Of a DNA stretch of 64,000 nucleotides, positions 44,991 to 57,055 are shown piece after piece. Numbering within the stretch: position 1 is the stretch's first letter; each line of letters begins with the position of its first letter. Under the pieces are notes generated by a model, which saw only the letters and a program-made list of their open reading frames with translations, was not told where the DNA came from and did no database searches. Source of the stretch: Ascaphus truei (Eukaryota > Chordata > Amphibia > Anura > Ascaphidae); contig CM071570.1 in NCBI GenBank assembly GCA_036426205.1, positions 75,939,691 to 76,003,690 on the forward strand, read 5' to 3'. The position numbers and the translations under genes were made by a program.

Positions 44991-45024
44991 CTCAAATACA
45001 AAATTGAACAAATTCATTACCATA

Positions 45025-45285
45025 GTGTATGTGGGGGCAGGGGGTCTCCTGAGATGAGCCACATTGATTTCAGCCTCGGGGACCCCTGCATCCCAAGTTA
45101 CAGGCCCAGATATGAGTGCCGGTATCTCCTTCATTATTTAAATTCCCCTGTCACGTGACACAGATGATTATAAAATGTCGGTTATACCGGCACCCAATGC
45201 CCCATAACAGAGCCTGTAACTCGGGAAGCAGGGGGTCGCTGAGGCATAAATCAAAGCACTTCAGCTCAGGAGACCCCCTACTCAG
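45025..45285. repeat. Hairpin module 2
   Basis: A palindrome of the same type: GGGGTCTCCTGAG pairs with CTCAGGAGACCCC, and the centre is GTCACGTGAC (45,150-45,159). Confidence 0.75.
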
Positions 45286-45348
45286 GAGAACCCCTTTTGT
45301 GATTGCATTTTTTTTTTACACATTCATTCCAAATGTATTTATGTATGG

Positions 45349-45394
45349 CCATACATACATACATACATACATACTTACATACATACATACATAC
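45349..45394. repeat. (CATA)n microsatellite
   Basis: About eleven CATA units with one CTTA variant. Confidence 0.95.
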
Positions 45395-46529
45395 AGTAAG
45401 AAGCAATGGTTGTTTTGACAAATGCTCTCTTGTATGTATTTTAAATGTATATTGCTTCTTTAATTTTAAATTTGTATGCTATTTATATTGCATATTGATG
45501 TAGGGTTCAGGATTTTTTTCTGGTGTTTTAAACAGTTTATTTCTGGCTTTTGATTGGTGTTTGCTTTTTAATGTTGGATAATATTTTTACTTTTGAATTT
45601 GAATGGTGCAGTTTATTTAGATATTTCTTTCATTTATTCATGGTTCTGTTTTGGTGTTTTAATTGTTTGGAATGCATTTGTGCTTGTTTGTGATGGTTTT
45701 GTTTACGTTGACCATTGACTGGCATAGTGTTATATCCACTGTGCCATTCAATTGTTTAATTGGCATTAGTAATGTGTTGATTTTGCAATGTAATGTTTTT
45801 TTATTCTTTTACCATTTCTTGCTATAGGGATAAATCATACCCATAATACATGAGCATGATGTACCCACTGTACTAATGAATGGGTTAAGGGTGGGGGTAG
45901 TTGCCTGGGTGGGTAGTGGGAGAGGGTGTGTTAAACCCTTAATTACTATAGCGGTTACTAACCGCTAAGGTGATTAAGGGGCTAGGGGATATTAGATTGT
46001 ATTTTTGATTCTACTGTATTGTTTGTGGCAATGGAGGACATGGACGGGGATGAGGATGGCCTTCATCGTGGCAGCCTGGCAGGGGTCAGTGCAAGATTTA
46101 TTTATTTTATTTCTGCTTGTTAATGTTTTATTTTAAATGGACAATTGCACTATTATCCATATCTGGATAATAGTCATACTATACTGTATGGGTTAGGGGG
46201 GAGGGTGGTGTATTTATTTCCTGGTTATTTTTTTTGTTTTTTTTTAGGCACAGGATTGGTACCGCAGGCCAGCGGGGACCCCAGGACACCTGTGGGACCA
46301 CTCGAGGGCCCCCGCCGGCGTTAGTAACATTCCTATGCTTTTAAAATAAATACATAAATGTAATGTATGTATAGGGTTATTGGGGGCACAGGGGGTAGGT
46401 GCCAAGTACATATTGCAAGGTTTATTGGGGGCAATTGCCACCAATAAGGGGACTATTTGGCCTTAACCCCTTCATTGCCTTCGCGGCTATCTGCTAAGGT
46501 AATGAAGCTGCTTTAATGTATTTTTTTTT

Positions 46530-46815
46530 AATAGTGTGCGGGAGCAGGGGGTCTCCTTAGCTAAACCGCTTTGATTTCTGGCTCAGGGACCCCCTGCTTC
46601 CCGAGTTACAGGCCCCGGAATGGGGCATTGGGGCATGGGGCATGTCAGTGTCGCCGCCATTTTTAAAGCATCCGCCTCACATGACGCGTGACATTTAAAT
46701 AATGGAGGAGATACCGGCCCCCAATATCTGGGCCTGTAACTCTGGAAGTCGGGAGTCCCCGAGGCTGAAATCAATGCGGTTCATCTCAGGAGACCCCCTG
46801 CTCCCGCACACTATT
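46530..46815. repeat. Hairpin module 3
   Basis: It is bounded by AATAGTGTGCGGGAGCAG and its complement CTGCTCCCGCACACTATT. The arms contain the ACAGGCCC and GAGATACCGGC blocks. The centre has CTCACATGACG, a diverged form of the E-box core. Confidence 0.8.
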
Positions 46816-46900
46816 AATAAAAATGACATTAATGCAGCTTCATTACCATAGCGGCTAGCCGCTACGGTAGTGAAAGATTTTTTATTGATATGTGTGTTTT

Positions 46901-47174
46901 GATCATAGTGTACATGAGCAGGGGGTCTCCTGAGCTGAACCGCATTGGTTTCAGCTTTGGGGACCCCCTAATTCATGAGATACAGGCCCCATTATGGGGT
47001 GTCGGTATCCCCTGCAGGATTTAAATCCCCCGGTCACGTGACGCGGGAGCATTAAAAGCACAGGAGATACCGGCACCCCATACCGGGGCCTGTATCTCAT
47101 GAAGTAGGGGGTCCCCGAGGCTGAAACCAATGCGGTTCAGCTCAGGAAACCCCCTGCTCATGTACACTATGATC
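46901..47174. repeat. Hairpin module 4
   Basis: The outer 20 bases, GATCATAGTGTACATGAGCA, are perfectly inverted at the right end. The arms match nearly throughout, and the centre is GTCACGTGAC (47,033-47,042). This is the best-preserved module. Confidence 0.85.
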
Positions 47175-47630
47175 AAAATCAATTTTCTTAATGCAGCGTC
47201 TCCATGCAGCTCTTACAGGCTGCTTTTTTTTCTTTCGCGTTTTAGAATTTTAAGCACGATAGCAGGGGGAAAAAAAACAGCTCACACGATCGGTCATGTT
47301 TTTGCCCGCACCTAACAAAATGCGCTTCACTTCTTAGTGAATCCCGTGTCTGACTTAATTTTTTATCGTGGGACTACAAATTTCCCAATCGGTGCAAAAG
47401 CTCACTGCTTAATGAATCCCCCCCTATGTATCTATGCATTTAGTAATTGTGTTTTTCTGTATGTGCTGATTACGTCTTTCCTCAGTAAAAGCATTTCTTT
47501 TGACTGATTGTCTTCTCATAATTTTTCGCTTTTGAGTGCCAGGAACTTCTATGTTTATAGATCAAATACAAATATAATTTGTGAGCGCATTCACGTCTGA
47601 CTGGTCGGTAACCCTTCTTTTCACCCTTAT
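47175..47630. other. Spacer, nothing recognised
   Basis: Mixed sequence with no supported gene. A purine run of G then A lies near 47,263-47,276. Confidence 0.45.
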
Positions 47631-47639
47631 CTCTTAGCA

Positions 47640-47847
47640 CAGGGGTGCACAAACTTTTTCCCCTGTGCCCCCCACCCTCCCCCTTCCTAACCTTGTTTCC
47701 GGCGTTTTGGCGCCACAATGTCATGTGATGTCACATTGCCATGGCAACACATCTACAGAAGCCGCAGGACACAGGTAAGTGAGTTACAGAGGCCTTGCAC
47801 CATGCCTCCCCCCCAAAAATGTCCTGCCCTCCAGTTTGCCACCCCTG
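47640..47847. mobile_element. hAT MITE with 8-bp target duplication
   Basis: The left end CAGGGGTGCACAAACTTT and right end AGTTTGCCACCCCTG are inverted. Identical 8-bp flanks, TCTTAGCA, lie at 47,632-47,639 and 47,848-47,855. An 8-bp duplication and CAGGGG ends are diagnostic of the hAT superfamily. The 208-bp body is non-coding. Confidence 0.93.
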
Positions 47848-47855
47848 TCTTAGCA

Positions 47856-50314
47856 CACAATGCATATAATGCAGCCAGGGATTCTGGGAAATGACATGCA
47901 AATGAGCACAGTGTCTCCTTTTATATATGTGTATATATATGTTATATGCACAGACACACTATACAGAAAGAGACAAACACTACACAGACACTATATACAC
48001 CTCCACTCCCCCCTGCTCTATACTCACACAGACAGTAACTCTTCTTTTTCCTCATAGTCTCCTGTCTGGTGCTCTCTGCAGGCAGGGAGGGAGGAGTCAA
48101 TACCTTGCTGGTGCCTCTAATCCAATAACCTCCCCTGTCTGAAAGCTGCTCTCACTCATTGCATAACAAGGGAAAGCTGATTGGTTGCAAATTAACTCTT
48201 GGCAAGGTGCAAAAAATTCAGGATCATCACTAAATGAAAAATACTCGGAATTTTGACTAATCATGGATTTCAATAATGCCCGGAATGTGTAGCAATATAG
48301 ACTATAAATAAATAACAGATGTTAGCCACTTCTATTTATCCATTTTTAAATGGCTAGATTGTTTATTTTTTATCCAAAGCAAATGCACAGTATGTATACT
48401 TAATTTACGTGCTATCATTTTCAGTACATCTGGTATTTTTGTTTTCTTTAACATTTACTAGTGCATATGTGTGTTATTATTTGTTAAAGATTTGTTACAT
48501 TAAATTATTGTAATGAGATGTACTCTGGACATTGTTTTTGTATAGAATTTGCATTGTGGATACAATGTTAACTCAGGGAACAGAACATCCAATCTTGTTT
48601 TAGGTAATGTCACGGTATGTTAGGCCAACATGTGCCTTGCAGTTTAGCACTATTTAGTAAACGTGGTCCTATATGTAACATTTTAACGGAGCGAGAGGGA
48701 TTTGGAATTCATCATTTATCATTAATAATACTTGCAAAATTGCAGAAGGGAATATGTTTTGTTGAGAATGTATAATACAAAAAGAAGAACTAGGCATGAC
48801 TCGTTTTCATGTAATAATCAAACATTTAGGGCCTAGCAACAGCATTCATCAGAGCCACATTTAATTAAAAAAAATATACCATGTTACATACCAGCGATTT
48901 ATATACACAACTCACTATGTTTTCATTCTATTCACCTCTCGATATGCACACCGATTACATTAATCGATTACACCGATTACATCTAGGGCTGGTTGGCCTG
49001 GTGGGAAATCTGGTTCCTGGGCCAGTTGGTGGACTTAAAATTTGACAGCCAGTCCGTGCGTGTAATTACAGCCCAAATGCACATGACCCAGCGTGACACG
49101 AACCACCCAGAAGGGAAAGGCATTTACCCACCATCAAAGATGTTAATTTACACCAAGATGGCAAGAAAAAAATAACATAGAAACATTTAGCACAGAGTAT
49201 TATAGATCTGTTGCATACTTAAAAAATAAAAGCAGATAAACCAAAACTAAAGTATTCAAAAACAACCCCTATTTATTCAGGACTCTGCACTTGTCTAGTC
49301 CTTTCTGATAAAGGCCCTTGCCTGTAATTAGGCTTGTCCCAGTCTTTTCCTTGCCCTATCCCTGTCATAACCTGCGCCCGGTCCCTGTGGATTCCGTGCT
49401 GCTGACCTCTGCCTGTAACCTGATTACAATACACTTCCGCCGGCCTCCGACCTCTACATGTGACCCCGACTATGATTATTGCCGCCTGCCCGGATCCCTG
49501 CCTGTGATGCCCTAGACCCCTGCCTGTGACCCCGACTAACCCTTGCCTGGTCCCTGCTGTTCCAGCACTGAGGTCCAACACGCACCTGAAGTCCTAACAG
49601 CTGAGGTCTTGGCAAGCAGCAGGTCAGACAGGTCAAGAATAGGCACTTACTGAAGCAAAGTACCATTTTTAGAAGGTATATTCTGTTGTTAGAAACTGAG
49701 ATATTCAATCATATTTCTGGTATCCCACAAAACAATGCCATTTGTGGGCGGGGAGTTTATGGGAATAAAAAGCACAAGGATGTAATAACCTGTTGCTTTC
49801 TTGACCTGCCCTGTGGGCAGTAGCAAAAACATCTAATTTGACAATGATAGGCAAGATTCTGGATGTGTTATGATGCATGCTCCTTTTTAGCTTTTCAAAA
49901 GTTAGTTGAATCTGCAGAGACTAGATAAATTGAGTACAGTTTTGTGTCAAAGCATTAATCGGAGTCATTTTGGAGAACCTTGGATAAAGTGGTGATAATA
50001 GTTGGCAAATCCCTTAATACATTGAACACCCTTCATGTCAGTCGGAACAGACCACTCTAGCACGTCTTTAATTTTGTATGGATCCTAATGTAGACCTTCT
50101 GGGAAGACCACAAATCCCAGAAACTGGACAGTGTTGCATTCAAACTAGAAGTTATATGTCCAATGTGCTCTTTCATCCATGCTGAGAGGGTCTTAACTTC
50201 CTCTGAGCTATCAGGTTCTGACCATGATGCTGCCAGAAAGTCTTTGGTCTGGAACAGACAAGCTATATTCTTAATATTCAGTAATGTCTGACATTGTGCT
50301 ATAATTGCTCATCT
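47856..50314. other. Mostly non-repetitive-looking DNA, no gene
   Basis: A C-rich stretch at 49,280-49,590 with repeated CCTGCCTGTGACCCC-type phrases may be the end of an old LTR, but no boundaries could be set. The small frames elsewhere are unrecognised. Confidence 0.4.
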
Positions 50315-50319
50315 GAAAT

Positions 50320-51097
50320 TGTAAGGGATTGGGGGACACGCGCCTTACAGCGGGTCCCCGTCACCCTGGCTACCAGCAATGCCGCGCGGCCCAGGCCCCC
50401 TCCCTATCGGATCCTTACCCGCTCCGGTCGGGCACTGTTCCTGTCCTCTGCGGCGCACGCCGCCGCCGCCCACATGCTGCCGGGGCGCGCGCTCAGGACT
50501 ATTACAGGGCGCCCGCGCGCCCGTTCTCTTCTACACTCCTCCTGCAGCCTGGGCTCCACCTCCCATCAGCTGGAGGCTATTCCCACTGGTGAACATCACA
50601 CTAGGCATCTAAGCCTATCCCTGGCTCCGCTCAGACAAGCCCCCGCTCCACCTCTTGCTCCCATTGGCTCTCCCACATATATAGTTCCTGTCTGCCCTCT
50701 CCTTCCTCGCTCTGCATAGTTTTCTGTGGCTCTAGTGGAGGTCTATGCCTGGCTCTCTTGTGTTTTGCAGCTCACGCTCCAGTCCCTGCCCTCGTTTGAT
50801 ACCCTTGGATTTGATCTCGGCTCTTGTTAGACTTCGTGTACCTCGCTACCCCCTGGACTCGGCTTTGGACCTCACTACGCTGCTCTCTCCTGCCCTTGAC
50901 CTACGGCTTTCGGATTTATACCTTCGGACCTCTGGCGCCCCGGATGCGGCAAGTATCTGGCGAACCCTTTTTTCACCAGACCTGGCAACGAATCTTACCA
51001 CACTCCGGGCACGCCCTCACTGCTGTGGGTGCGTGTTATACACTTTCCCACCTCAGTACCGGGGACTGGTCAGGTCTGCGGGCAGTCAAGCATTACA
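50320..51097 (+). repeat. Solo LTR (778 bp) with GAAAT target duplication
   Basis: It begins TGTAAGGGATTGGGGG and ends AGCATTACA. Identical 5-bp flanks GAAAT lie at 50,315-50,319 and 51,098-51,102. A reversed CCAAT box (CCATTGG, ~50,661) lies about 10 bp before a TATA-like ATATATAG (50,677-50,684), a plausible core promoter conserved in the LTRs at 17.4 and 57.7 kb. Its end is related to the Gypsy LTR at 17,448. The internal region was lost by LTR-LTR recombination. The frames inside it are not genes. Confidence 0.93.
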
Positions 51098-51102
51098 GAA
51101 AT

Positions 51103-52640
51103 GTACGCTGACTCTGTTATAGGTGGATAGTCATCAATTTTATTAGGTGCCACTTCAGATCATCTGAAACTCCTGCAACTAAGGCCCTGGTGGCAAATAT
51201 TGGAGGGACATCAAACATATATGCCATAGTGGATTGTTGGCAAAATTAGAGTTTAGGCAGCAGTCCTCCTCTAAAGAAACAAGTGCCCCAATGATGAGAA
51301 GAATAGATAGCGCTTATCCCGATGTTAGCTGGCTAAAACTGCGTTAGCTGGATAACGCCACCTTAGTTAGATGCAATTGGGAAAAATAACGGACATTGAT
51401 TATGTATGAAATAAGCTTTGAGGATAACCGTTAAATTGAGGGAAAATAACGTACGTTACCTATTTCGGTAACGATTATTATTAGCACAAAAGTGAGGAAC
51501 TTCTGTACATCTAAACCTCTGTTAGGTTTTACTAGAGTTGGGTGTTGTCTTATACAATTGTCTTCACATTTGTCTGCCGAAATACAGTAGCAAATGTTAC
51601 TTCATCTTTCAATGAGCAAGAGTGCTTCTAGTTGAAAGGTGATGATTACTTTAGACAATTTCTCTACACTCAGAAGACAAAACTTTGCCTAGTGATATAT
51701 TTTTGCAAATATTGTTCTCCGTTAGAAATGTTTATTTTAAAAAATAAATACATTTTGGTGGTGTGGCAACCAAATAATCTATGAGAAATCCATTATTTGC
51801 TTAACTGATTCATTTGTATTTAGAACTAAAGATATATTAATTTTATTTGAATAGTTTTGTGTTACCAGCATTTTAATACCTGACAGCAGGACACGTAATC
51901 TAAGAAACTCTACTAATTGCCTGGTCAATGTGACTGCTTTTTAAGTTGTATCATCTATCCTTAAAGTGGATAAAAGATGATTGGAAAACACATATTTGTA
52001 TATATATTTGTTTCTTAAGATGCCCAATCCATCTTTAATAATGGATCTATTTTGCCATGTGGCGATATTATTTTGTTGTATAGTTGCTTTGAGAGGTAAT
52101 ACTCTGTCTTCATTCCAAATGCTCAGATGATTCATTGTAACCTTTTCTTTTAGAAACATCTGAGAAGTTGACATGAAATTACATGAGATCTAACTTTATC
52201 ATTCACACATCAATACTAGCTGACTTAAAGCTTGGAACAATGTGAATAAGTATTCATAGCCACGACAGTGAGGAAAACAAATTCCAACTGCTGGCAAAAT
52301 TGGTCCATTGTGACTATTGTTGCAGTTTCACATTAATTTTAATTATGCAAATTGTATCAATGATTTACTTTTTAAATTAAAACAATAATATTATGACTGT
52401 AGGAGACGCGTGCACAGGTGAAAACAGGAGACCGTTTTGGGAAAAATAAATGTACTGTAGGCTTTTTTTTGTTGCTAAAATGCCATAAACAAAAACATAG
52501 GGGCCTATGCTAATAGCCTTCATTAAACATCTCGCAGGGCCTTTTACGCCGCCAGGTTTTTCAGTGGAGTTATCAGGGTATTCAGAAAGACTCTGAAGAC
52601 CTGCGATAGCTAAATGACCAAAATTGGCGAGGAGCAGCGA
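51103..52640. other. AT-rich DNA
   Basis: A GTTAGCTGG...GTTAGCTGGATAACG motif at 51,325-51,360 and a CGTACGTTAC segment near 51,450 are local oddities. No gene supported. Confidence 0.45.
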
Positions 52641-54500
52641 TGTGATAACCTCTCTCAAAAGTTGTAACCTGTGGATCTGCAGCGATGTGGGTGGACCAGC
52701 TGCACAGAGCTGCACAGAGAGCTGCCTCTCCCTGTGCATATCACGACAGCGATCGCAGGGTTTTAATAACAATTTTAATACTAGTGTACGTGAGCAGGGG
52801 GTCTCCGGAGCAAGACGGCGTTGATTTCGGTATCTCCTATGCATTTAAATGTCCTGGTCACGTGACGCGACACATTTAAATACATAGGAGATACTGGCAC
52901 CCCATAACGGGGGCTGTATATCGGGAAGCAGGGGTACCAAGACCTGAAATAATGCGGTTCTGCTCTGGAGAGCCCCTGCTCACGTACACTAGTATTAACA
53001 TTTAACATTAACATAGCCGCTAAGGCAATGAAGGGGTTCAACTTCAATAACCTGTTTATTGGGGGCTTAAGGGGTGGATGAAGGGGACAGTAGCCCCAGG
53101 GTGGATGGTTAGGCCTGCCAGGAAGGTTGCGGGAGGAGTTAACCCCTTCACTGCCATAGTGGTGGGCCTAAACATCCATCCTTGGGGCTACTACCCCCTT
53201 CACGGAACCCTCTACCCCAATAAAGAAAAATAAACAGCCCTATTACCCACCTAAGAAGATTTTTGTACCTGAGTCGGATTGCAGTGGATGACATCGCGGG
53301 TTGAGAGCTTCCTTATACGCCGGGATTTGGAGGGTGAATACTATTTAAGGTAAGATAAATATTGAATGTATGTAATTGTCTTTTTTTCAGGTTTTGTTAT
53401 TGTATTTATTTATTTTTATGTTTTTCATTGCTCATTGACTGCTAATGAGCTTTACACTGTGCCCACAGATAAATACAGTGACAGGTGATGCTTTTTTGGC
53501 TAATGCGTGTTTACAATTGATTGTTATTTTTTCGATTTCTGTTTCTTGTTTTCACTAAATTGTTTGGTGTTTGGATGACTTGTTTTTAGTACATTTTTGT
53601 ATTGGTTCGTGGTTTTATTTCTTGATTTGTTTTGTTGGTTAGCTGTTTCTTTAATTGCATAATAGTTTTTTGCTATAACATAACTTTTATTCGTTTGTGG
53701 TTTTGGTGTTAGACTAATTGTATTGATGTGTAGTTGAGGCTTTGTAGTTCTTTTATCCTTGTGGTGTTTAGATGCTTTTTTATTTCTTTTATTGTGTATT
53801 CTGGTGCTTCATGATTGTTTTAATAGGTTGGCCATTGACTGCTACAGTGGCTTATCATGCCCATATTATATGGGTATGATGTACCGCTGTGCCAATCAAT
53901 GGGTAGAGGGTGGGGGTACTTGTGCCAGGGTGGGTGGTTAGGCTCCCGGGTGTGTAGCGGGTGAGGGTGGGTTAACCCCTTTATTACTATAGTGGTTATC
54001 AATCTCTAAGGTGATTAAGGGGTTAGGGGCCATTAGATTGTGTAGGACAAGGACCTGGAGTATGGTTACAATGACACCCTTCATGATGGCAGGGGTAAGT
54101 AGAAGTATTATTTCATTTATTTATGCTGGCTGGCTAATGTTTGATTTAGAATGGTCAAATTAGCTATTATCCATATCTGGATAATAGTAATTTTGCCCAT
54201 TAATGTACTGTATGTGTTGTTGGTGGTAGAGGAGGTGGGTAGTAGGGTTGTTGTGTTTTTGAATGTTTACTGTATGTAGCGAGCATGGGTGAAGTTGGCA
54301 TTTTGCCCTTGGTTGGTGTTATAACTACCGGGTCGCAGGACTGGTTAACCCCTTCATTTTCAGTGGTATTAACCGCTAAGGTAATGAAGAGGTTAACTTC
54401 CCCTGCAAGGTCTAAACACCCACCAAGGGCGAAATACAACCTTCAGCCACCCCCTCTACCCACAATAAATACCGGCACCGGCACCGGTAGTTAACTCCTT
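52640..54500 (+). repeat. Family B dispersed repeat, copy 3
   Basis: It is collinear with 20.56-22.1 kb: a GGGATTTGGAGGGTGAA segment then donor-like AAGGTAAGAT (53,348-53,357); TAAATACAGTGACAG; the acidic exon block ending CATGATGGCAGG then GTAAGT (54,095-54,100, the ATG having become AAG); and TATCCATATCTGGATAATAG. A hairpin module precedes it at 52,778-52,998. Confidence 0.68.
52778..52998. repeat. Hairpin module 5, one arm deleted
   Basis: The outer ends ATACTAGTGTACGTGAGCAG and their complement are present, with GTCACGTGAC at the centre (52,857-52,866). The left arm lacks the ATTATGGGGTGCCGG part that the right arm keeps, so the hairpin is asymmetric. Confidence 0.75.
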
Positions 54501-54807
54501 CATTGCCTGAAAAGGCATTTTTCATGCATCTGATTCATGCCGGGGGCCTCCGGTGCTGATATTAATGTGTATGAGCTCCAAAGACCCCCGGCATCAATCT
54601 GATGCAGGAAAAATGCATTTGTTTCTGTCCCTCTCTCTCCACTGGCCTCTGAAGCCTCTCACCAGCTTCATGCCAACTTTTTCTGGTGAGAGCTACACGA
54701 GGTTAAGCTAATCAAGGCTACTAGAATTGCACGAGTTTCAAAACCTGCTGATAAGTGGCATATCGCGGCTCACTTGGCGATGTGTTTTGGACAAGAGCAA
54801 AAATGGC
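54501..54807. other. Spacer next to family B
   Basis: A small inverted pair, TTTTTCATGCATCTGATTCATG near 54,518 and its approximate complement near 54,595, is present. No gene. Confidence 0.4.
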
Positions 54808-54822
54808 AAAAAAATGCTGATA

Positions 54823-55829
54823 TATTTAAATGATTTGTGCAGGCGCCACCGTTTCCTTTGGTATTCACAGTGATAAATCAATACAATATAAATAACCATA
54901 AAATGTTACCCAACCGAATACTTCTCAACCTCTCCTGGAAATGTACTAAGATTTCCCACGAATGCAGTCTTGGTTTGGAGTGGCAAGGGAGCGATCCAAT
55001 CAGGGACACATCATGTGAATAAAAAAACATAAAAAAACAATAAGTGTGCAGTATGTTAATTTAATGTTGATAGGATGCAGTTCTTGACTCTTGGGGGCAC
55101 TTCTACTTCAGCAAAATAGATTTAAAGCCTTATCTGACTCAGTCAGAAGATGTGTAGATTGTTAGTATTGAGGTTTCAGTTATTCCCCAGAAATTTCTCC
55201 CGCAGTTTGGGCAGTTCCAGGGATGAAGACAATCAAAAACCCCATGTGACAGTATGAAAATGAAAAGACAAAAAAATAGCCCAATAGTGCAGGTTGCAGA
55301 AAACAGTGTCTTTTATGTAAGTAAGGGAAGAGATGTACTCACCACTGTACATACAATTAGTACATATAAAGGTATCTTTTGTGGGTAAGATCTGGTGTTG
55401 TAGCAGGGTTTTCTCCCATTCCTCTTCTGTAACCCAGCCGCCCAGTACTAATGTTATGTCAAAGTGTGAGTACATCGATATTACCTTACTTACATAAAAG
55501 ACACTGTTTCTGCAACCTGCTATTGGGCTTTTTTGTCTTTTCATTTTCATACTACCAAATGGGTTGTTTGAGTGGTCTTTATCCTGGGGAACTGCCCAAA
55601 TGCGGAGAAAAAAAAGTCTGGGGAATAACTGAAACCTCAATACTAACAATCTACACATCTTCTGACTGAGTCAAATAAAGGCTTTAAATATATATTTTTG
55701 CTGTAAGTAGAATTGCCCCAAGAGTCAAGAACTGCACCTATCACATTAAATTAACATACTGCCAATTATTGTTTTTTATTCACATGATGTGTCCCTGATT
55801 GGATCGCTCCCTTTCCACTCCAAACCAAA
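54823..55829. mobile_element. Fold-back element with 15-bp target duplication
   Basis: A unique tail (~54,823-54,969) is followed by a left arm (54,970-55,342), a 123-bp loop and a right arm (55,466-55,828). The arms are inverted copies with scattered substitutions and small indels. The 15-bp direct repeat AAAAAAATGCTGATA lies at 54,808-54,822 and 55,830-55,844. No coding frame or good hammerhead core was found. The layout matches the elements at 22.9, 40.9 and 58.6 kb. Confidence 0.85.
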
Positions 55830-55844
55830 AAAAAAATGCTGATA

Positions 55845-57050
55845 ACAGCTTAAAAAGCCTCGATAAGTGGGTTGTGAAAGCTACTAGAAGAGGCCCCACA
55901 GAATTTTCCTCAGCCAAGATGTACAAAACACGGTAGCAAAATACTTGTTAGAGCTTTTTATTCCTTGACTTCCAGTCAGTCAATCAAGTCCTCGAACTTC
56001 CCCTTAATCCCTTCGGTGTCCACACTGTCGGACAGTTCCTTTTTCGCTTCCGACGACACCTGTGAATCGTTTAGTCCTAAATGCACTTCCAACTTTTCTT
56101 GTTCCATTTTGTTTCTTCACCTTTTTTACTGCGTGAAGCTGCTCATTTCTTTCACTGACTTGCTCAGTCAGATCTGAAACCTCCTCTTTCAGATTTCTGG
56201 TCTCTCCTTTTTTTTTACGGTCTCTAAACCACATCCTATGCGCATTTTGCAGGTGCATCTCACTGTCACTGGGACCACATGGGAGACATCCTCATAATCA
56301 TAAGGCTTCAAGGGACACTCTTGTGTGTGGCTGAGTTTATTACACCATAAACACATTATATCCTCCATTCTGGCCCTTTCAGGTGTATTCTTCATACTGA
56401 CCTCGGGAGGCCCTGCTACTGTACATCAATACTTTTCTGTATTTGCTTCAATCATAGCTGTTAGTAATTAGTTAGCTGTTAGTAATACAGGTGTAACCTG
56501 TCGTTAGTGTCCTTATAGCCGTCTTTCTCCTGCTCAGCAGCCATTTGAAAAACCTATATGGGTTTTTTCTCTCTCGCACAAGTGATGAGGCAAGGGGCGC
56601 AAACAAAAAAGATTGTGCGCCCCTGCTATAGACCGTGATCGGAATCCACTCTGACTGCTGAGAATAAAGAAACAGATGTACTAGGTGAAATTGAACTCAA
56701 CTGAAGTGATAAGGAAGCTTATCTCATTTCCATAGGCTTCATCACATTACAAACCTTTAACGTATATCAGTGTTACACATATTAGCGCATGTACACACAA
56801 TTAACAAAGAATAAAGCACATACTGTATGCATTATCGAAAATAAACACATGTGCAATGGGAAATGTAGAGCATGTATGTTAACAAAACTGACTGCACAGG
56901 AACATTGAAAATGGTAGCACAAAAGTGCATTAAGTAGGCATACTACACTTGTTCTTTAGTTTATAAAATACAATATAGCAATTTCCGTTAATATATAGAA
57001 CTCATGCTTTTAAATAGCAGTGTGCTAAGAAATCATCCTAATTGTCAGAA
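55845..57050. other. Non-coding DNA with weak minus-strand frames
   Basis: Minus-strand frames at 56,395-56,189 and 56,258-56,004 contain a CLWCNKLSHTQEC cluster and a charged, coiled-coil-like EEVSDLTEQVSERNEQL stretch. The spacing is not a standard CCHC knuckle (three, not four, residues before the last Cys) and the two frames overlap in different phases. It might be a decayed transposon-encoded protein, but no family is assigned. Confidence 0.35.
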
Positions 57051-57055
57051 TCACC

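Larger units (their letters stand above)
44620..47175 (+). repeat. Family B dispersed repeat, copy 2
   Basis: It shares with copies 1 and 3 the TATCCATATCTGGATAATAG segment (~46,155), the AAGGTGATTAAGGGG segment, and an exon-like block with ATG at 46,031 (MEDMDGDEDGLH...) followed by GTCAGT in place of GTAAGT. It contains four hairpin modules and a CATA microsatellite. No transposase was recognised. Confidence 0.6.

Noticed and set aside
50294..51122. Several 77-141 codon frames around 50.3-51.1 kb
   Set aside because: They lie within the solo LTR bounded by GAAAT duplications.
56004..56395. Possible bZIP or zinc-knuckle protein on the minus strand
   Set aside because: The charged coiled-coil-like stretch lacks a proper basic region, the Cys/His spacing is not canonical, and the two frames are out of phase.
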